From: Streptomyces sp. MMG1121
GTDB taxonomy: Bacteria > Actinomycetota > Actinomycetes > Streptomycetales > Streptomycetaceae
NCBI RefSeq assembly: GCF_001280015.1
Contig: NZ_LGDV01000190.1
Location: forward strand, 124,001 to 188,000
DNA: 64,000 bases
Reading direction: 5' to 3'
Numbering within the stretch: position 1 is the first letter of the stretch; each line of letters starts with the position of its first letter. The position numbers and the translations under genes are program-made. This document shows positions 17,246 to 26,521 of this stretch, in pieces. The notes beneath the pieces are model-generated. The model was given only the letters and a program-made list of their open reading frames with translations, made no database searches and was not told the origin of the DNA.

Positions 17246-18277
17246 ATGAGCACAGTCATCGCGAGCTGCACCCGTGGCGCCCAGGCACTCACCGAGCGGC
17301 CGACGGCCGTCGAGGGCACCGGGCGGGCCGGCGACCTGGTCATCGCCCGCGTCATCCGCGTGGGCGCCTATCCGCGGGTCGAGAACACACACGGCCGGGA
17401 CGTCCGCATCCGACCCGGTGACGAGATCGTCGGCGTCCTCGGCGAGCGCCACTCCACCACGTCCATCTACGGCGGACTGCCCGAGGGCGGTCTGCCCGTC
17501 ACCGCCGGTGCCCCCGCCGATCTCCTGGCGGTCGGCGGTGTGATCGGCACAGCGGCCTCCTCGCCGGCCTCGCTCGGCCCGGCGACCGCGCTGGAACTCG
17601 TCGGGCTCGCCGCCGACGGACAGGGCCGCGTGATCAGCCTGCGCCCCCGCACCGCGCCCTCGGCCCCCGCCACCCCGGTGGTGTTCGTGGGCGGCACCGC
17701 CGCCGAGGTCGGCAAGACCACCTTCGCCTCGGCCCTGGTCCACCAGCTGGCCGCCCGGCACGGGATGCGGGTGGGGGTCACCAAGCTCGCCGGCACGGGC
17801 CGGCTGCGCGACCTGCTGACGCTCGCCGACGCCGGGGCCCACTGCGCGGCCGACTTCGTCGACGCGGGCCTGGCCACCACCTACGGCCACCCGGCCGACA
17901 CCGTGGTCGGTGCCGCCCGCCATCTCGTGGGCCGGCTCACCGAAGAGGGCGCCGAGATCGTCGTCGCCGAACTCGGCGGCGACCTGTGGGGCGCCGGCAT
18001 CCCCGGCATCCTGCGCGACCCCGGTCTCGCGGCCGCTGCCCGCGCCCTGGTCCTGGTGCCCTCGGACACCATGGCCTCGCTCGGCGCGGACGCCTGGCTG
18101 ACCCAGAACGGCATCACCATCCCGCCGGTCCACGGCGTGCCGCACCGCAATGTGCTGGCGGCCCGGGAACGCGTGGGCCGTGGCATGGGCGTCGAACTGG
18201 TCGACCCGCACGACGAGGACGACCTGGAGCGGCTCATCGCGGGCCTGCGCCAGCCCGTGGCGGCGGGCGCCCGGTGA
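17246..18277 (+). CDS. DUF1611-like P-loop NTPase
   Basis: The 343-residue protein has an N-terminal domain of about 140 residues and a C-terminal P-loop domain with the motif GTAAEVGKTT (residues 150-159), like dethiobiotin synthetase and DUF1611 proteins. Such domains activate a carboxylate or amine with ATP, and some DUF1611 members act on amino acids. ACGGAACGAG precedes ATG 17246. Its stop overlaps the GTG of the ATP-grasp gene, so the two may act together, for example to supply or modify the amino acid that is ligated. I cannot assign the reaction. Confidence 0.6.
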   Translation: MSTVIASCTRGAQALTERPTAVEGTGRAGDLVIARVIRVGAYPRVENTHGRDVRIRPGDEIVGVLGERHSTTSIYGGLPEGGLPVTAGAPADLLAVGGVIGTAASSPASLGPATALELVGLAADGQGRVISLRPRTAPSAPATPVVFVGGTAAEVGKTTFASALVHQLAARHGMRVGVTKLAGTGRLRDLLTLADAGAHCAADFVDAGLATTYGHPADTVVGAARHLVGRLTEEGAEIVVAELGGDLWGAGIPGILRDPGLAAAARALVLVPSDTMASLGADAWLTQNGITIPPVHGVPHRNVLAARERVGRGMGVELVDPHDEDDLERLIAGLRQPVAAGAR

Positions 18278-19596
18278 GCGCCGGGCCGTCCCACCTGGTC
18301 CTGTTGCTGGGAGCCGGGGGCATCTCGCCGGACGCCGCGCTCGCCGCCGCCGGTGCCGTGACCACCGAGGTCAGCGTCGTCTGGTACCAGGGCGGCACGC
18401 CGGCCGCCACCGTGGAGCGCGTCCGGGAGCACTGGAAGCGGACCTTCGACGGCGCGTGGCTCACCACCGACGACCACCACCGCATCCCCGACCTGCTGGC
18501 GGACCTCCACCGGCGGCGGCCCGTCCATGGGGTGGCGACCTTCGGCGAGCCGCTGATCGTCGCCCAGGCCGAGGCCCAGCAGCGCCTCGGACTGCCCGGA
18601 AACCCGCCGGAGACGGTGCGCACGGCGCAGTCCAAGCTCGCCCAGCGGCGCCGGCTGCGCGAGGCCGGCGTCGAGCGGATCCGGTTCCGGGAGATCCGCG
18701 GCGAGGCGGACATCCCCGCGGCCGCCACCGAGGTGGGATTCCCCGCCGTGCTCAAGCCGGTGCACGGCGCGGCCAGCTTCCTGGTGACCAAGGTGGCGGA
18801 CGAGGCCGAGCTGCGCCGCCGGCTGCGCGAGGCGCTCGCGGCGTACCGGGAGTCCCCGCTGTTCGACCCCGAACCGCTGTTCGTGCTGGAGCAGTTGCTG
18901 GTCGGCGACGCCTGGTACGAGGAACCCGGCTTCGGCGACTACGTCAGCGTCGAGTCGCTGGTCGAGGACGGCCGGATCACCCATGTGGCGATCACCGACA
19001 AGCTGCCGCTCGACGGGTTCGTGGAGACCGGCGACGTGATGCCCACCTCGCTGCCCGAGGCCCGGCGCCGGCAGGTGCTGGACCATGCCGGGCGGATCAT
19101 CGAGGCGATGGGCATCCGCTGGGGCGCCACCCACCTGGAGTTGAAGCTCACCCCGGACGGACCGGCCTGCATCGAGCTCAACGCCCGGCTGGGCGGGCCG
19201 ATCGGCCACCTTCTGCGGGCCGCCGGCGGCTCCGACATCGAGGCGGACATCATGCGTCTGGCGCTCGGCCGCCCCGCCGAGGGCCGCTACCCGTCCGTCC
19301 GGTACGCGCTCTACCGCTCCGTACCGCCCCCCAACGAGGCCGTGACCCTGGTCCGCCAGACCTCGCGCGAGGAACTGCTCGCGGCCTTCCCGCAGCTGGT
19401 GTTCTGCAAGACCCGCTTCGCGCCGGGCGCCGAGCTGCACCCGGACCGCCCCTACAACATCCTGACGTTCCTCGTCACCGGCGAGGACGTGCGGACCAGC
19501 CTGGACGCGGCCGAACGGGTCGTGGACAGCTACCGGGCCGAGTTCGCCCCGCTCGCCGCCGACGGCCGCCAGCCGTCCCCGGCCCCGACGTCCTGA
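18274..19596 (+). CDS. ATP-grasp carboxylate-amine ligase
   Basis: This 440-residue protein belongs to the ATP-grasp ligases that join amino acids or other acids (BacD/L-amino acid ligase type). Visible signatures are FPAVLKPVHGAASFLV, FVLEQLLVGDAWYEEPGFGDYVSVESLV and HLELKLTPDGPACIELNARLGGPIGHLL, the last giving the metal- and ATP-binding Glu and Asn. It lies directly upstream of the phosphonate genes, so it is the best candidate for coupling phosphonoacetate to an amino acid such as aspartate. GTG 18274 is coupled to the DUF1611-like gene. Which acid and amine it uses is inference. Confidence 0.82.
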   Translation: MSAGPSHLVLLLGAGGISPDAALAAAGAVTTEVSVVWYQGGTPAATVERVREHWKRTFDGAWLTTDDHHRIPDLLADLHRRRPVHGVATFGEPLIVAQAEAQQRLGLPGNPPETVRTAQSKLAQRRRLREAGVERIRFREIRGEADIPAAATEVGFPAVLKPVHGAASFLVTKVADEAELRRRLREALAAYRESPLFDPEPLFVLEQLLVGDAWYEEPGFGDYVSVESLVEDGRITHVAITDKLPLDGFVETGDVMPTSLPEARRRQVLDHAGRIIEAMGIRWGATHLELKLTPDGPACIELNARLGGPIGHLLRAAGGSDIEADIMRLALGRPAEGRYPSVRYALYRSVPPPNEAVTLVRQTSREELLAAFPQLVFCKTRFAPGAELHPDRPYNILTFLVTGEDVRTSLDAAERVVDSYRAEFAPLAADGRQPSPAPTS

Positions 19597-19637
19597 ACCG
19601 TCCGAACGCCCTGAACCATCCGAAACGGAAGGTGCCC

Positions 19638-20162
19638 ATGCACACGTCCACCGTGGGCTCGACCACCGCCCGCGATCTGCTGCACAGCCTCGTCGACCAC
19701 GGCTACCGCCTCGCCACGGGAGTGCCCTGCAGCCTGCTCAACGGCGCGTTCCGGCTGCTGGAGGAACCGGGCGACGACGCCCGCCTCGCCGCCCTGCGCT
19801 ATGTGCCCGCCCCCCGTGAGGACAGCGCCGTCGGCATCGCCTCGGGCGCCGTGGTCGCCGGAGAACGGGCCGTGGTCCTGATGCAGAACTCCGGGCTCGG
19901 CTACTGCCTGAACGTCCTGACCTCGTTCAACCTCATCTACGACGTCCCGGTGCTGCTCGTCGTCAGCTGGCGCGGCCACGACGGCAACGACGCCGTCGAG
20001 CACGACGTGATCGGCGCCGAACTGCTGCGTCTGCTCGACCTGTTCGCGCTGCCGCACACCGTGCTGGACTCCGCCGATCCGGCCCGTTCCGTCTCCGAAG
20101 TCATCGACCGCATGGACCAGGAGCAGCGCTGCGGCGTGCTCATCGTCCGGGAAGGCATCTGA
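19638..20162 (+). CDS. Phosphonopyruvate decarboxylase, alpha (N-terminal) subunit
   Basis: This 174-residue protein matches the N-terminal half of phosphonopyruvate decarboxylase, with GVPCSLLNG and PREDSAVGIASGA, whose Glu activates the thiamine diphosphate. With the next gene it forms a complete enzyme that converts phosphonopyruvate to phosphonoacetaldehyde and CO2, pulling the unfavourable mutase reaction forward. Most known Ppd enzymes are single chains of about 380 residues; here the gene is split like the sulfopyruvate decarboxylase ComDE. GGAAGG precedes ATG 19638, and the stop overlaps the beta start. Confidence 0.85.
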   Translation: MHTSTVGSTTARDLLHSLVDHGYRLATGVPCSLLNGAFRLLEEPGDDARLAALRYVPAPREDSAVGIASGAVVAGERAVVLMQNSGLGYCLNVLTSFNLIYDVPVLLVVSWRGHDGNDAVEHDVIGAELLRLLDLFALPHTVLDSADPARSVSEVIDRMDQEQRCGVLIVREGI

Positions 20163-20767
20163 TGTCCGCACAGCCGTTCCCTGCCGCGCCCGCGCTGAGC
20201 CTGACCGAGGTGGCCGGCGAGCTGCTCACCCGCCACCCGGACGCCGTCATCGTCTCCACGTGCGGTTTCACCAGCCGGGAGCTGTTCAACGCCGCCGACC
20301 GCCCGGAGAACTTCTACCTCGTCGGCTCCATGGGCATGGCCGCGCCCATCGCCCTCGGCGTCGCCCTAGCCCGGCCCGGCCGCACCGTCATCGCCCTGGA
20401 CGGCGACGGCTCGCTGCTGATGAACCTCGGCGTCCTGCCGTTGATCGCCGCGTCCGATGCCGAGCTGCTGCACGTGGTCGTCGACAACGGCATGCACGAG
20501 AGCACCGGCGGTCAGCACACCGTCCAGCGCTCCGACTTCGTCGCCCTGGCACTGGCGTCCGGCTACCGCGACGCCGCACGCGTCGAGGACGGTGCCGCTC
20601 TGCGCGCGGTCCGCCTGACCACCGGTGAGGGGCCGGTTCTGCTGCACGCCCTGACGGCCCCGCGCACCGGCGGCCCCGGCCGCCGGGTGACCCACACCCC
20701 GCAGGAAATCGTCCAGCGCGTGCACGGTGCGCTCAACCCGCCCGTGGCAGCGGCGCCCGCAGCCTGA
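20162..20767 (+). CDS. Phosphonopyruvate decarboxylase, beta (TPP-binding) subunit
   Basis: This 201-residue protein matches the C-terminal, thiamine-diphosphate-binding half of the decarboxylase. The GDG...N cofactor motif runs from GDGSLLMN to VVDNG, and NGMHESTGGQ closely matches the Ppd active-site segment. ATG 20162 shares its A with the alpha-subunit stop (TGATG), consistent with equal synthesis of the two chains. Sulfopyruvate decarboxylase is the nearest alternative, but the adjacent PEP mutase makes phosphonopyruvate the natural substrate. Confidence 0.85.
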   Translation: MSAQPFPAAPALSLTEVAGELLTRHPDAVIVSTCGFTSRELFNAADRPENFYLVGSMGMAAPIALGVALARPGRTVIALDGDGSLLMNLGVLPLIAASDAELLHVVVDNGMHESTGGQHTVQRSDFVALALASGYRDAARVEDGAALRAVRLTTGEGPVLLHALTAPRTGGPGRRVTHTPQEIVQRVHGALNPPVAAAPAA

Positions 20768-20841
20768 TCGTGTCGTCAACTCCCTTCCGTTCCCCCTTTC
20801 TTCCCCTTCGTTCTTCTTCACCGACCTCCCAGGAGCACCCC

Positions 20842-21735
20842 ATGTCCAAGACCCGCACCCTGCGCGACGGGCTCACCGGTTCCTCGATCACCCGTCTGAT
20901 GGGCGCGCACAGCGCGCTCAGCGCCAAGCTCGGCGAGGAGGCCGGCTTCGAGGCGATCTGGGCCAGCGGTCTGGAGATCTCCGCCGCCCGTGCGCTGCCG
21001 GACGCCAACATCCTGTCCATGGCGGAATGTCTGGAGGCGGCCGCCGAGATCGCCGGCGCCGTGGACATACCGGTGCTGGCGGACTGCGACTCCGGCTTCG
21101 GCGGCGTCGGCAACGTGGCCCACATGGTGCGCTCGTACGAGTCGCGCGGCCTGGCCGGTGTCTGCATCGAGGACAAGCAGTTCCCCAAGCTGAACAGCTT
21201 CGTGGAAGGACACCAGGACCTCGCGCCGGTCGGTGACTTCGCCGCCAAGATCACGGCGGCCAAGGAGGCCCGGCGCGACGAGGACTTCGTCGTGGTGGCC
21301 CGTATCGAGGCCCTCATCGCCGGGGCCGGCATGGACGAGGCCCTGCGCCGCGCGGCGGTCTACGAGGCGGCGGGCGCCGACGCCCTGCTCATCCACTCCA
21401 AGCGCGCCACCCCGGACGAGGTCTACGCCTTCCGGGCCGCCTACGACGGCGCCCTGCCGGTCATCGTCGTCCCCACCACGTACCCGCAGGTGACCGCGGC
21501 CGAGCTGGCCGAGCGCGGCTTCGGCGCCGTGATCTACGCCAACCAGGGCCTGCGGGCCTCCATCACGGCCATGCGCGACGTCCTCGCCCAGATCGGCGCG
21601 GCCGGCTCCACCCTCGCGGTGGAGGAGTCCATCGCCGGCCTGAAGGACGTCTTCGCCCTGCAGAAGGTGGACGAGCTGCTGGCCCGCCAGGAGCGGCACG
21701 ACGAACTGACCGCCACGTACTCCGCCCTCGGCTGA
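20842..21735 (+). CDS. pepM: Phosphoenolpyruvate mutase
   Basis: This 297-residue TIM-barrel enzyme of the isocitrate lyase/PEP mutase superfamily makes the C-P bond by converting PEP to phosphonopyruvate, the entry step of nearly all phosphonate pathways. The diagnostic motif EDKxxxxxNS is present as EDKQFPKLNS from residue 110, and the metal-site Asp residues lie in VLADCDSGFGG. AGGAG precedes ATG 20842; an open stretch 24 codons upstream has no such site. It lies between the decarboxylase and the aldehyde dehydrogenase. This gene identifies the region as a phosphonate cluster. Confidence 0.96.
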   Translation: MSKTRTLRDGLTGSSITRLMGAHSALSAKLGEEAGFEAIWASGLEISAARALPDANILSMAECLEAAAEIAGAVDIPVLADCDSGFGGVGNVAHMVRSYESRGLAGVCIEDKQFPKLNSFVEGHQDLAPVGDFAAKITAAKEARRDEDFVVVARIEALIAGAGMDEALRRAAVYEAAGADALLIHSKRATPDEVYAFRAAYDGALPVIVVPTTYPQVTAAELAERGFGAVIYANQGLRASITAMRDVLAQIGAAGSTLAVEESIAGLKDVFALQKVDELLARQERHDELTATYSALG

Positions 21736-21772
21736 TCCGAGCCGTCCGCACCGAGCCACAGAAGGGACCACA

Positions 21773-23248
21773 ATGGAGCCTCGCCGAGCCGTGGCCGACC
21801 GAGCCGTTGCCGACGCCCGCAACCACATCGCGGGCCGGTGGTGCGACGCTCGATCGGGCCGCACCCAGGAACATCGCAATCCGGGCGACCTCACGGAGGT
21901 CGTCAGCCGCAGTGCCGACTCCGCGACCGCCGACGCACAGGCGGCGGTCGCGGCCGCGCGGGCCGCGCTCCCGGCCTGGCAGTCGCTCGGTTCGGTACGG
22001 CGCGGCGAGATCGTGATGCGGGCGGCCCGGCTGGTGGCCGAGCGCCGTCAGGAGTTCGCCGAGACGATCACGCGGGAGCACGGCAAGCTGCTGTCCGAGG
22101 CGTTCGGCGAGGTCGACCGCACGGTCGACGTCCTGGAGTACACGGCCGGTGAGGGCCGTCGGCTGGGGGGCGCCACGCTGCCCGCGGACAACCCGCGCAC
22201 CCTGGCCCTGACCCGGCGTGAGCCCATCGGCGTCGTCGGCCTCGTCACCCCGTGGAACTTCCCGCTGGCGATCCCGGCGTGGAAGGTCGCCCCCGCCCTG
22301 CTCGCGGGCTGCACCAGCGTCCTCAAGCCGTCCCCGCTCACCCCGCTGACCGCATCGCTCCTGGTGGACTGCTTCGTTCAGGCCGGTGCCGGGGGCGGGG
22401 CGCTGAACCTGGTGCACGGTGGGCGCGAGGTGGGGGAGGCGTTGGTCGCGGACCCGGTGGTGGCCGGCATCTCGTTCACCGGTTCGGTGGAGGTGGGCCG
22501 GGCCATCCATACCGCGGGCGCCCCGCGTTTCCTGCGCACCCAGCTGGAGATGGGCGGGAAGAACGCTGCCCTGGTCCTCGCGGACGCCGACCTCGACGAG
22601 GCCGCGGACGCGATCACGGCCGGTGCCTTCGGGCAGGCGGGACAGCGGTGTTCCGCGACCAGCAGGGTGGTGGTGGACCGCTCCGTGCACCGCGAGCTGG
22701 TGGCCCGCCTGGCGGAACGCGCCGCCGGGCTGCGCGTCGGCACCGGCATGGACACCGCGGCCGCGCTGGGCCCGGTGATCAGCGCCGAACGCCTCGAGGC
22801 GTGTCTGAACGGCATCCTGCTGGCGACCGCGGAAGGCGCTGTCGTGGTGAGCGGAGGCCACCGCGTCACCGAAGGGGTGCCGGAGGGCTACTTCATGGCC
22901 CCGACGGTGCTGGACGGGGTACGGCCGGACAGCTACATCGCCCAGGAGGAGATCTTCGGTCCGGTCCTGTCGGTGCTCGTGTGCGACGGTCTGGACGACG
23001 GGCTGCGCATCGTCAACTCGGTGCGCTACGGAATGGCCGCCGCGGTGTTCACCCGGAACCCGTCGCTCGCCCTCGAGGCCCTCGACCGTGTCGAGGCGGG
23101 CATGCTCCACGTCAACCGTCCCGGCGTGGGCGCCTACCCGCACATGCCCCACATCGGTGCGAAGGAGTCCCAGTACGGCCCGGCCGAATGCTCCCCCCAG
23201 GTCTGGGACTTCTACACCCAGTGGCGTACGGCCTGTATCTCGTACTGA
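21773..23248 (+). CDS. Aldehyde dehydrogenase, predicted phosphonoacetaldehyde dehydrogenase
   Basis: This 491-residue NAD(P)-dependent aldehyde dehydrogenase has the motifs TPWNFPLAIP, GISFTGSVEVG, LEMGGKNA (general-base Glu) and the catalytic Cys293 in GQRCSA. It lies right after PEP mutase and decarboxylase, so phosphonoacetaldehyde is the expected substrate and phosphonoacetate the product. Family members also oxidise succinic semialdehyde and benzaldehydes, so context carries the call. AAGGGA precedes ATG 21773. A strong terminator follows the stop, closing this operon. Confidence 0.85.
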   Translation: MEPRRAVADRAVADARNHIAGRWCDARSGRTQEHRNPGDLTEVVSRSADSATADAQAAVAAARAALPAWQSLGSVRRGEIVMRAARLVAERRQEFAETITREHGKLLSEAFGEVDRTVDVLEYTAGEGRRLGGATLPADNPRTLALTRREPIGVVGLVTPWNFPLAIPAWKVAPALLAGCTSVLKPSPLTPLTASLLVDCFVQAGAGGGALNLVHGGREVGEALVADPVVAGISFTGSVEVGRAIHTAGAPRFLRTQLEMGGKNAALVLADADLDEAADAITAGAFGQAGQRCSATSRVVVDRSVHRELVARLAERAAGLRVGTGMDTAAALGPVISAERLEACLNGILLATAEGAVVVSGGHRVTEGVPEGYFMAPTVLDGVRPDSYIAQEEIFGPVLSVLVCDGLDDGLRIVNSVRYGMAAAVFTRNPSLALEALDRVEAGMLHVNRPGVGAYPHMPHIGAKESQYGPAECSPQVWDFYTQWRTACISY

Positions 23249-23267
23249 CGTCTGCCGCCACGCAAGT

Positions 23268-23310
23268 GCCCCCTGGAACTGCGACATCGCAGTTCCAGGG
23301 GGCTTTTTTT
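23268..23310 (+). terminator. Rho-independent terminator closing the phosphonate operon
   Basis: A perfect 16-bp stem (23268-23283 with 23288-23303) with the loop ACAT is followed by seven T residues. This is the most classical terminator in the window and lies 20 bases after the aldehyde dehydrogenase stop. Confidence 0.92.
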
Positions 23311-23462
23311 CGTTCCCTCATCACGATTCGTGATCGGTGCCAGATCGGATTGCGTCTTGGACGGCCTCCGGCCCGGTGTTGGACTGGATCCACGCCGGTT
23401 CCCCGGCCCGCGGGCCCGGAACCGTACGGCGTCCGTTCCGCCTCGACCTCCCGGAGAACACC

Positions 23463-23660
23463 ATGCCTCTCATCCACGTGCAGCAGACCCCCGGCAAGAC
23501 CGCCGAGCAGAAGGCCGAGCTGGTCCGTGAGCTGACCGACGCGTATGTGAAGGCCACCGGCGCCAAGCCGGAGAGCGTGTGGGTGACCGTGCAGGAGATC
23601 GGTACCGACAGCTGGTCGATCGCCGGCGAGACGCTCGCGGCCCGAGCCGCCAAGCGCTGA
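23463..23660 (+). CDS. 4-oxalocrotonate tautomerase family protein
   Basis: This 65-residue protein has the 4-OT signature: after removal of Met it begins with the catalytic Pro (PLIHVQQTPGKTAEQK) and ends with an Arg/Lys-rich tail. The family catalyses keto-enol shifts, decarboxylation or dehalogenation using Pro1. ATG 23463 fits both the required Pro2 codon and CGGAG upstream. It is the first gene after the terminator at 23268 and precedes a flavoprotein, so the pair may reshape an unsaturated acid. The real substrate is unknown. Confidence 0.85.
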   Translation: MPLIHVQQTPGKTAEQKAELVRELTDAYVKATGAKPESVWVTVQEIGTDSWSIAGETLAARAAKR

Positions 23661-23765
23661 CCCCGCAGCCGCCCCGCAGCCGCCGTTTCCGGGCCGAGTC
23701 TCCCCCGTCCCGGTCCGGAAACGGCTCCCCGGCCCCCGCATCCGAACAGGAGTTGAAGAGCCGCC

Positions 23766-25196
23766 GTGAGCGATGTGCCCGACACCGCCGCACTGTCGTC
23801 CGACGCCGCGGATCCCCTGGATCTGCTGGTCGTGGGGTGCGGTGCGGGCGGCCTGGCGACCGCGGTCAGCTTCGCGGAGAACGCCCCGGGCAGCCGGGTG
23901 CTGGTCCTGGAGCGGTCCAGCCGCTACAACCGCGGCGGGAACACCGCCTGGACCGGCTCGTTCTTCCGGCTCGCCGCGGACGGCACGCCGGCGGACGACT
24001 TCGCGAGCCGGATGCACGAGCTGGGCGAGGGGCAGTCGGACGCCGAGCAGATCTCGGCGCTGTGCGAGAACGCGGAGCCGACCGTGCGCTGGCTCGCCGA
24101 CCACCACGGCGTGCGGTTCGAGACCCGGCCGACCTACTTCGTCACCTCGCGCGGCCCCCGGCTGATGCCCGTCGGCGGCGGCGCCGCACTCGTGGCCGGG
24201 CTCGCCACATCGCTGGAGAGGCTGGGCGGTTCGATCGCCTACGGGGCACGGGCCACCTCGCTGAGCACCGATGCCTTCGGCGCCGTCGACGGAGTGCGGG
24301 TGCAGGAGGGCGGCAGGCTGCGGCACATCGCCGCCCGGCGGGTCGTCCTGGCGTGCGGCGGATTCCAGGGGAACCCGGAACTGCTGGAGCGTCATGTGGG
24401 CCCCACCGGCGGTGAGTTGCGTCCCGTCGCACCCGGCGGCAAGAACAACAGGGGCGAGGGCATCGAGATGGCGGTGGCGGTGGGGGCCGCCCGCAGCGGG
24501 CAGTACGACCGCTTCCACGGCGAGCCCGTGGACCCGCGCAGCCATCAGGCCGAGGCACTCGTCATGGCCTACCCGTACGGGATCCTCGTCAACGCGGACG
24601 GGCGGCGCTTCCTGGACGAGGGGGCGGACACCCCCGACAACACCTTCGGTGAGGTCGCCTACCGGATCTGGCGGGAGGCCCGGCAGTCCGCGTATCTGAT
24701 CTGCGACGCCAAGCTGGTGCGGATCGAGGGGCACGAGCGGTCGCTGCTGACGGACAAGGACCCGATCACCGCCCCGACCATCGACGAGCTGGCCCGCAAG
24801 CTGGACCTCGCGCCCGACGAGCTGAGCTGGACCGTCGCACGGTTCAACGACGCCTGCCGGTCCACCGCCGCCTACGATCCGGCGCGGCTGGACGGCAAGC
24901 ACACCGTCGGCCTCGTGCCGCCGAAGTCCAACTGGGCCGTGGAGCTGGACACCGGTCCGTACATGGCCTGGCCGGTGCACTGCGCCATCACCTTCACCTT
25001 CGGCGGCCTGCGGACCGACGCCCGGTCGCGGGTGCTGACCGAGCGGGGCCGGCCCATCGAGGGCCTGTACGCCGTCGGCGAGACCGCCGGGCTCTACTAC
25101 AGCCGCTATCCGGGGGCCACGTCGGTGCTGCGGGCGCTGACGTTCGGCCGGACGGCCGGGGCGGAGATCGCCCGGGCACCGGCCCCCGCCGGGTGA
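23766..25196 (+). CDS. FAD-dependent oxidoreductase (fumarate reductase / tricarballylate dehydrogenase TcuA-like)
   Basis: This 476-residue flavoprotein has the N-terminal dinucleotide fold LLVVGCGAGGLATAVSFA, the segment NRGGNTAWTGSFFRL and the C-terminal FAD contact GLYAVGETAGLYY. The fold is that of FAD-binding-2 enzymes, which introduce or remove a C=C bond next to carboxylates. GTG 23766 has AGGAG upstream. It lies between a tautomerase and an MFS transporter. Tricarballylate or another polycarboxylate as substrate is only suggested by similarity; a phosphono-carboxylate is possible here. Confidence 0.78.
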   Translation: MSDVPDTAALSSDAADPLDLLVVGCGAGGLATAVSFAENAPGSRVLVLERSSRYNRGGNTAWTGSFFRLAADGTPADDFASRMHELGEGQSDAEQISALCENAEPTVRWLADHHGVRFETRPTYFVTSRGPRLMPVGGGAALVAGLATSLERLGGSIAYGARATSLSTDAFGAVDGVRVQEGGRLRHIAARRVVLACGGFQGNPELLERHVGPTGGELRPVAPGGKNNRGEGIEMAVAVGAARSGQYDRFHGEPVDPRSHQAEALVMAYPYGILVNADGRRFLDEGADTPDNTFGEVAYRIWREARQSAYLICDAKLVRIEGHERSLLTDKDPITAPTIDELARKLDLAPDELSWTVARFNDACRSTAAYDPARLDGKHTVGLVPPKSNWAVELDTGPYMAWPVHCAITFTFGGLRTDARSRVLTERGRPIEGLYAVGETAGLYYSRYPGATSVLRALTFGRTAGAEIARAPAPAG

Positions 25197-25237
25197 ACCC
25201 GCCCCCGACCCGCTTTCGACCCAGGAAGTCGCCTGCC

Positions 25238-26521
25238 ATGAAGACCGCATCGACACGCACGCCCTACGCGCTGTTGCTCGCCGTGCTGTGCTCGCTGAAC
25301 GCCGGTGGCCTGTTCGCCTCCGACATCAATCTGCCGGGCGTGCCGGCCACCGCGCACGCCTTTCACACCCCGGTCGCGTCCGTGCAGTGGACGTTCAGCG
25401 CGTTCATGATCGGCATCGCGGTCTCGCAGGCGGTCTACGGGCCGATCTCGGACGCGTACGGCCGCAAGGGCGTCATCGTCTCCGGGCTCGGCCTGTTCGT
25501 CGTGGCCTCGCTGGTGTGCGCGATGGCGCCCACGGTCGAGGTGTTCGGCGCCGGCCGACTCCTCCAGGCGCTGGGCGCCGGATCGGGCATGGTGCTCGGC
25601 CGGGCCGTGATCAGCGACCTGTACGAGGAGAAGGACGCGGCCCGGATGTTCGCCACGGTCATGCCGATCGTGGGTGTCTCCCCGTCCGTCGCCCCTCTGG
25701 TCGGCGGCTATCTGACCACGTACGTCTCCTGGCGCGCGCCGTTCGTGGTGACCGCGCTGCTCGGCCTGGTGACGCTGGTCGTGATGGTCACCTCGATCCC
25801 CGAGAGCCTGCCGGCGGAGCGGCGCAGCAAGCATCTCGGTGCCACGCTCAAGGGCTACCCGAAGCTGCTGACCCGTCCGCTGTTCTGGGCGTACACGGTC
25901 AATCTGGCGGTGGCGTACGGCGGTTACTTCGGCTACCTGGCCGCCTCCCCGCTCGTCTTCGAGAAGATGGGCCTGGCGACCGAGACCACCAGCTACTGCT
26001 ACATCACCGTCTCGATCGCGTACGTCGCGGGCAACCTCACCTCGCGCACCCTGGTCCGCAAGCGGCCCGTCAACCAGCTGCTGTGGATGGGCCACGGGTT
26101 CTTCCTGGCCGGTGCGCTGATGATGCTCGGCCTGGGGCTGAGCGGGGCCGGCCGGCCCTGGGGCCTGCTGGTCCTCGTATTCATGCCGGTAATGACCTTC
26201 GGCAACGGCTTCCTGCTGCCGCTGTCGATGAGCGCGGGGGTGACGACTTTCCGCTCGACGGCCGGGTCGGCGTCCGGACTGATGGGCGCACTCCAGTTGC
26301 TGGCCGCCTCCCTGGGAATCTTCCTCTCCAGCCGGCTGCCGGCGGGCGATCTGTTCGCCCTGGGCTGGTTCGTGGTGGTCGCCGCACTGGTGGGAATCTG
26401 CGCCTTCGCTCTGTTTCTTTCGCTGGCGGCGCGACAGTCCTCCGGTGTGCAGAGGCGGGACGATGAATTCCGCGCCGACGACAAGCGGGCCGGTGATTTG
26501 CAAGGAGCTACCGCTGAGTAA
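25238..26521 (+). CDS. MFS transporter, Bcr/CflA-like
   Basis: This 427-residue membrane protein has about 12 hydrophobic segments, with SDINLPGVPATA in the first loop and YGPISDAYGRKGVI as the loop 2-3 motif, typical of Bcr/CflA-type drug/proton exporters. I chose ATG 25238 because AGGAAG precedes it at proper spacing; a GTG at 25193 that overlaps the previous stop is an alternative. It is the second exporter of the cluster. Its 3' end and the following 60 bases are unusually A+T-rich. Confidence 0.83.
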   Translation: MKTASTRTPYALLLAVLCSLNAGGLFASDINLPGVPATAHAFHTPVASVQWTFSAFMIGIAVSQAVYGPISDAYGRKGVIVSGLGLFVVASLVCAMAPTVEVFGAGRLLQALGAGSGMVLGRAVISDLYEEKDAARMFATVMPIVGVSPSVAPLVGGYLTTYVSWRAPFVVTALLGLVTLVVMVTSIPESLPAERRSKHLGATLKGYPKLLTRPLFWAYTVNLAVAYGGYFGYLAASPLVFEKMGLATETTSYCYITVSIAYVAGNLTSRTLVRKRPVNQLLWMGHGFFLAGALMMLGLGLSGAGRPWGLLVLVFMPVMTFGNGFLLPLSMSAGVTTFRSTAGSASGLMGALQLLAASLGIFLSSRLPAGDLFALGWFVVVAALVGICAFALFLSLAARQSSGVQRRDDEFRADDKRAGDLQGATAE

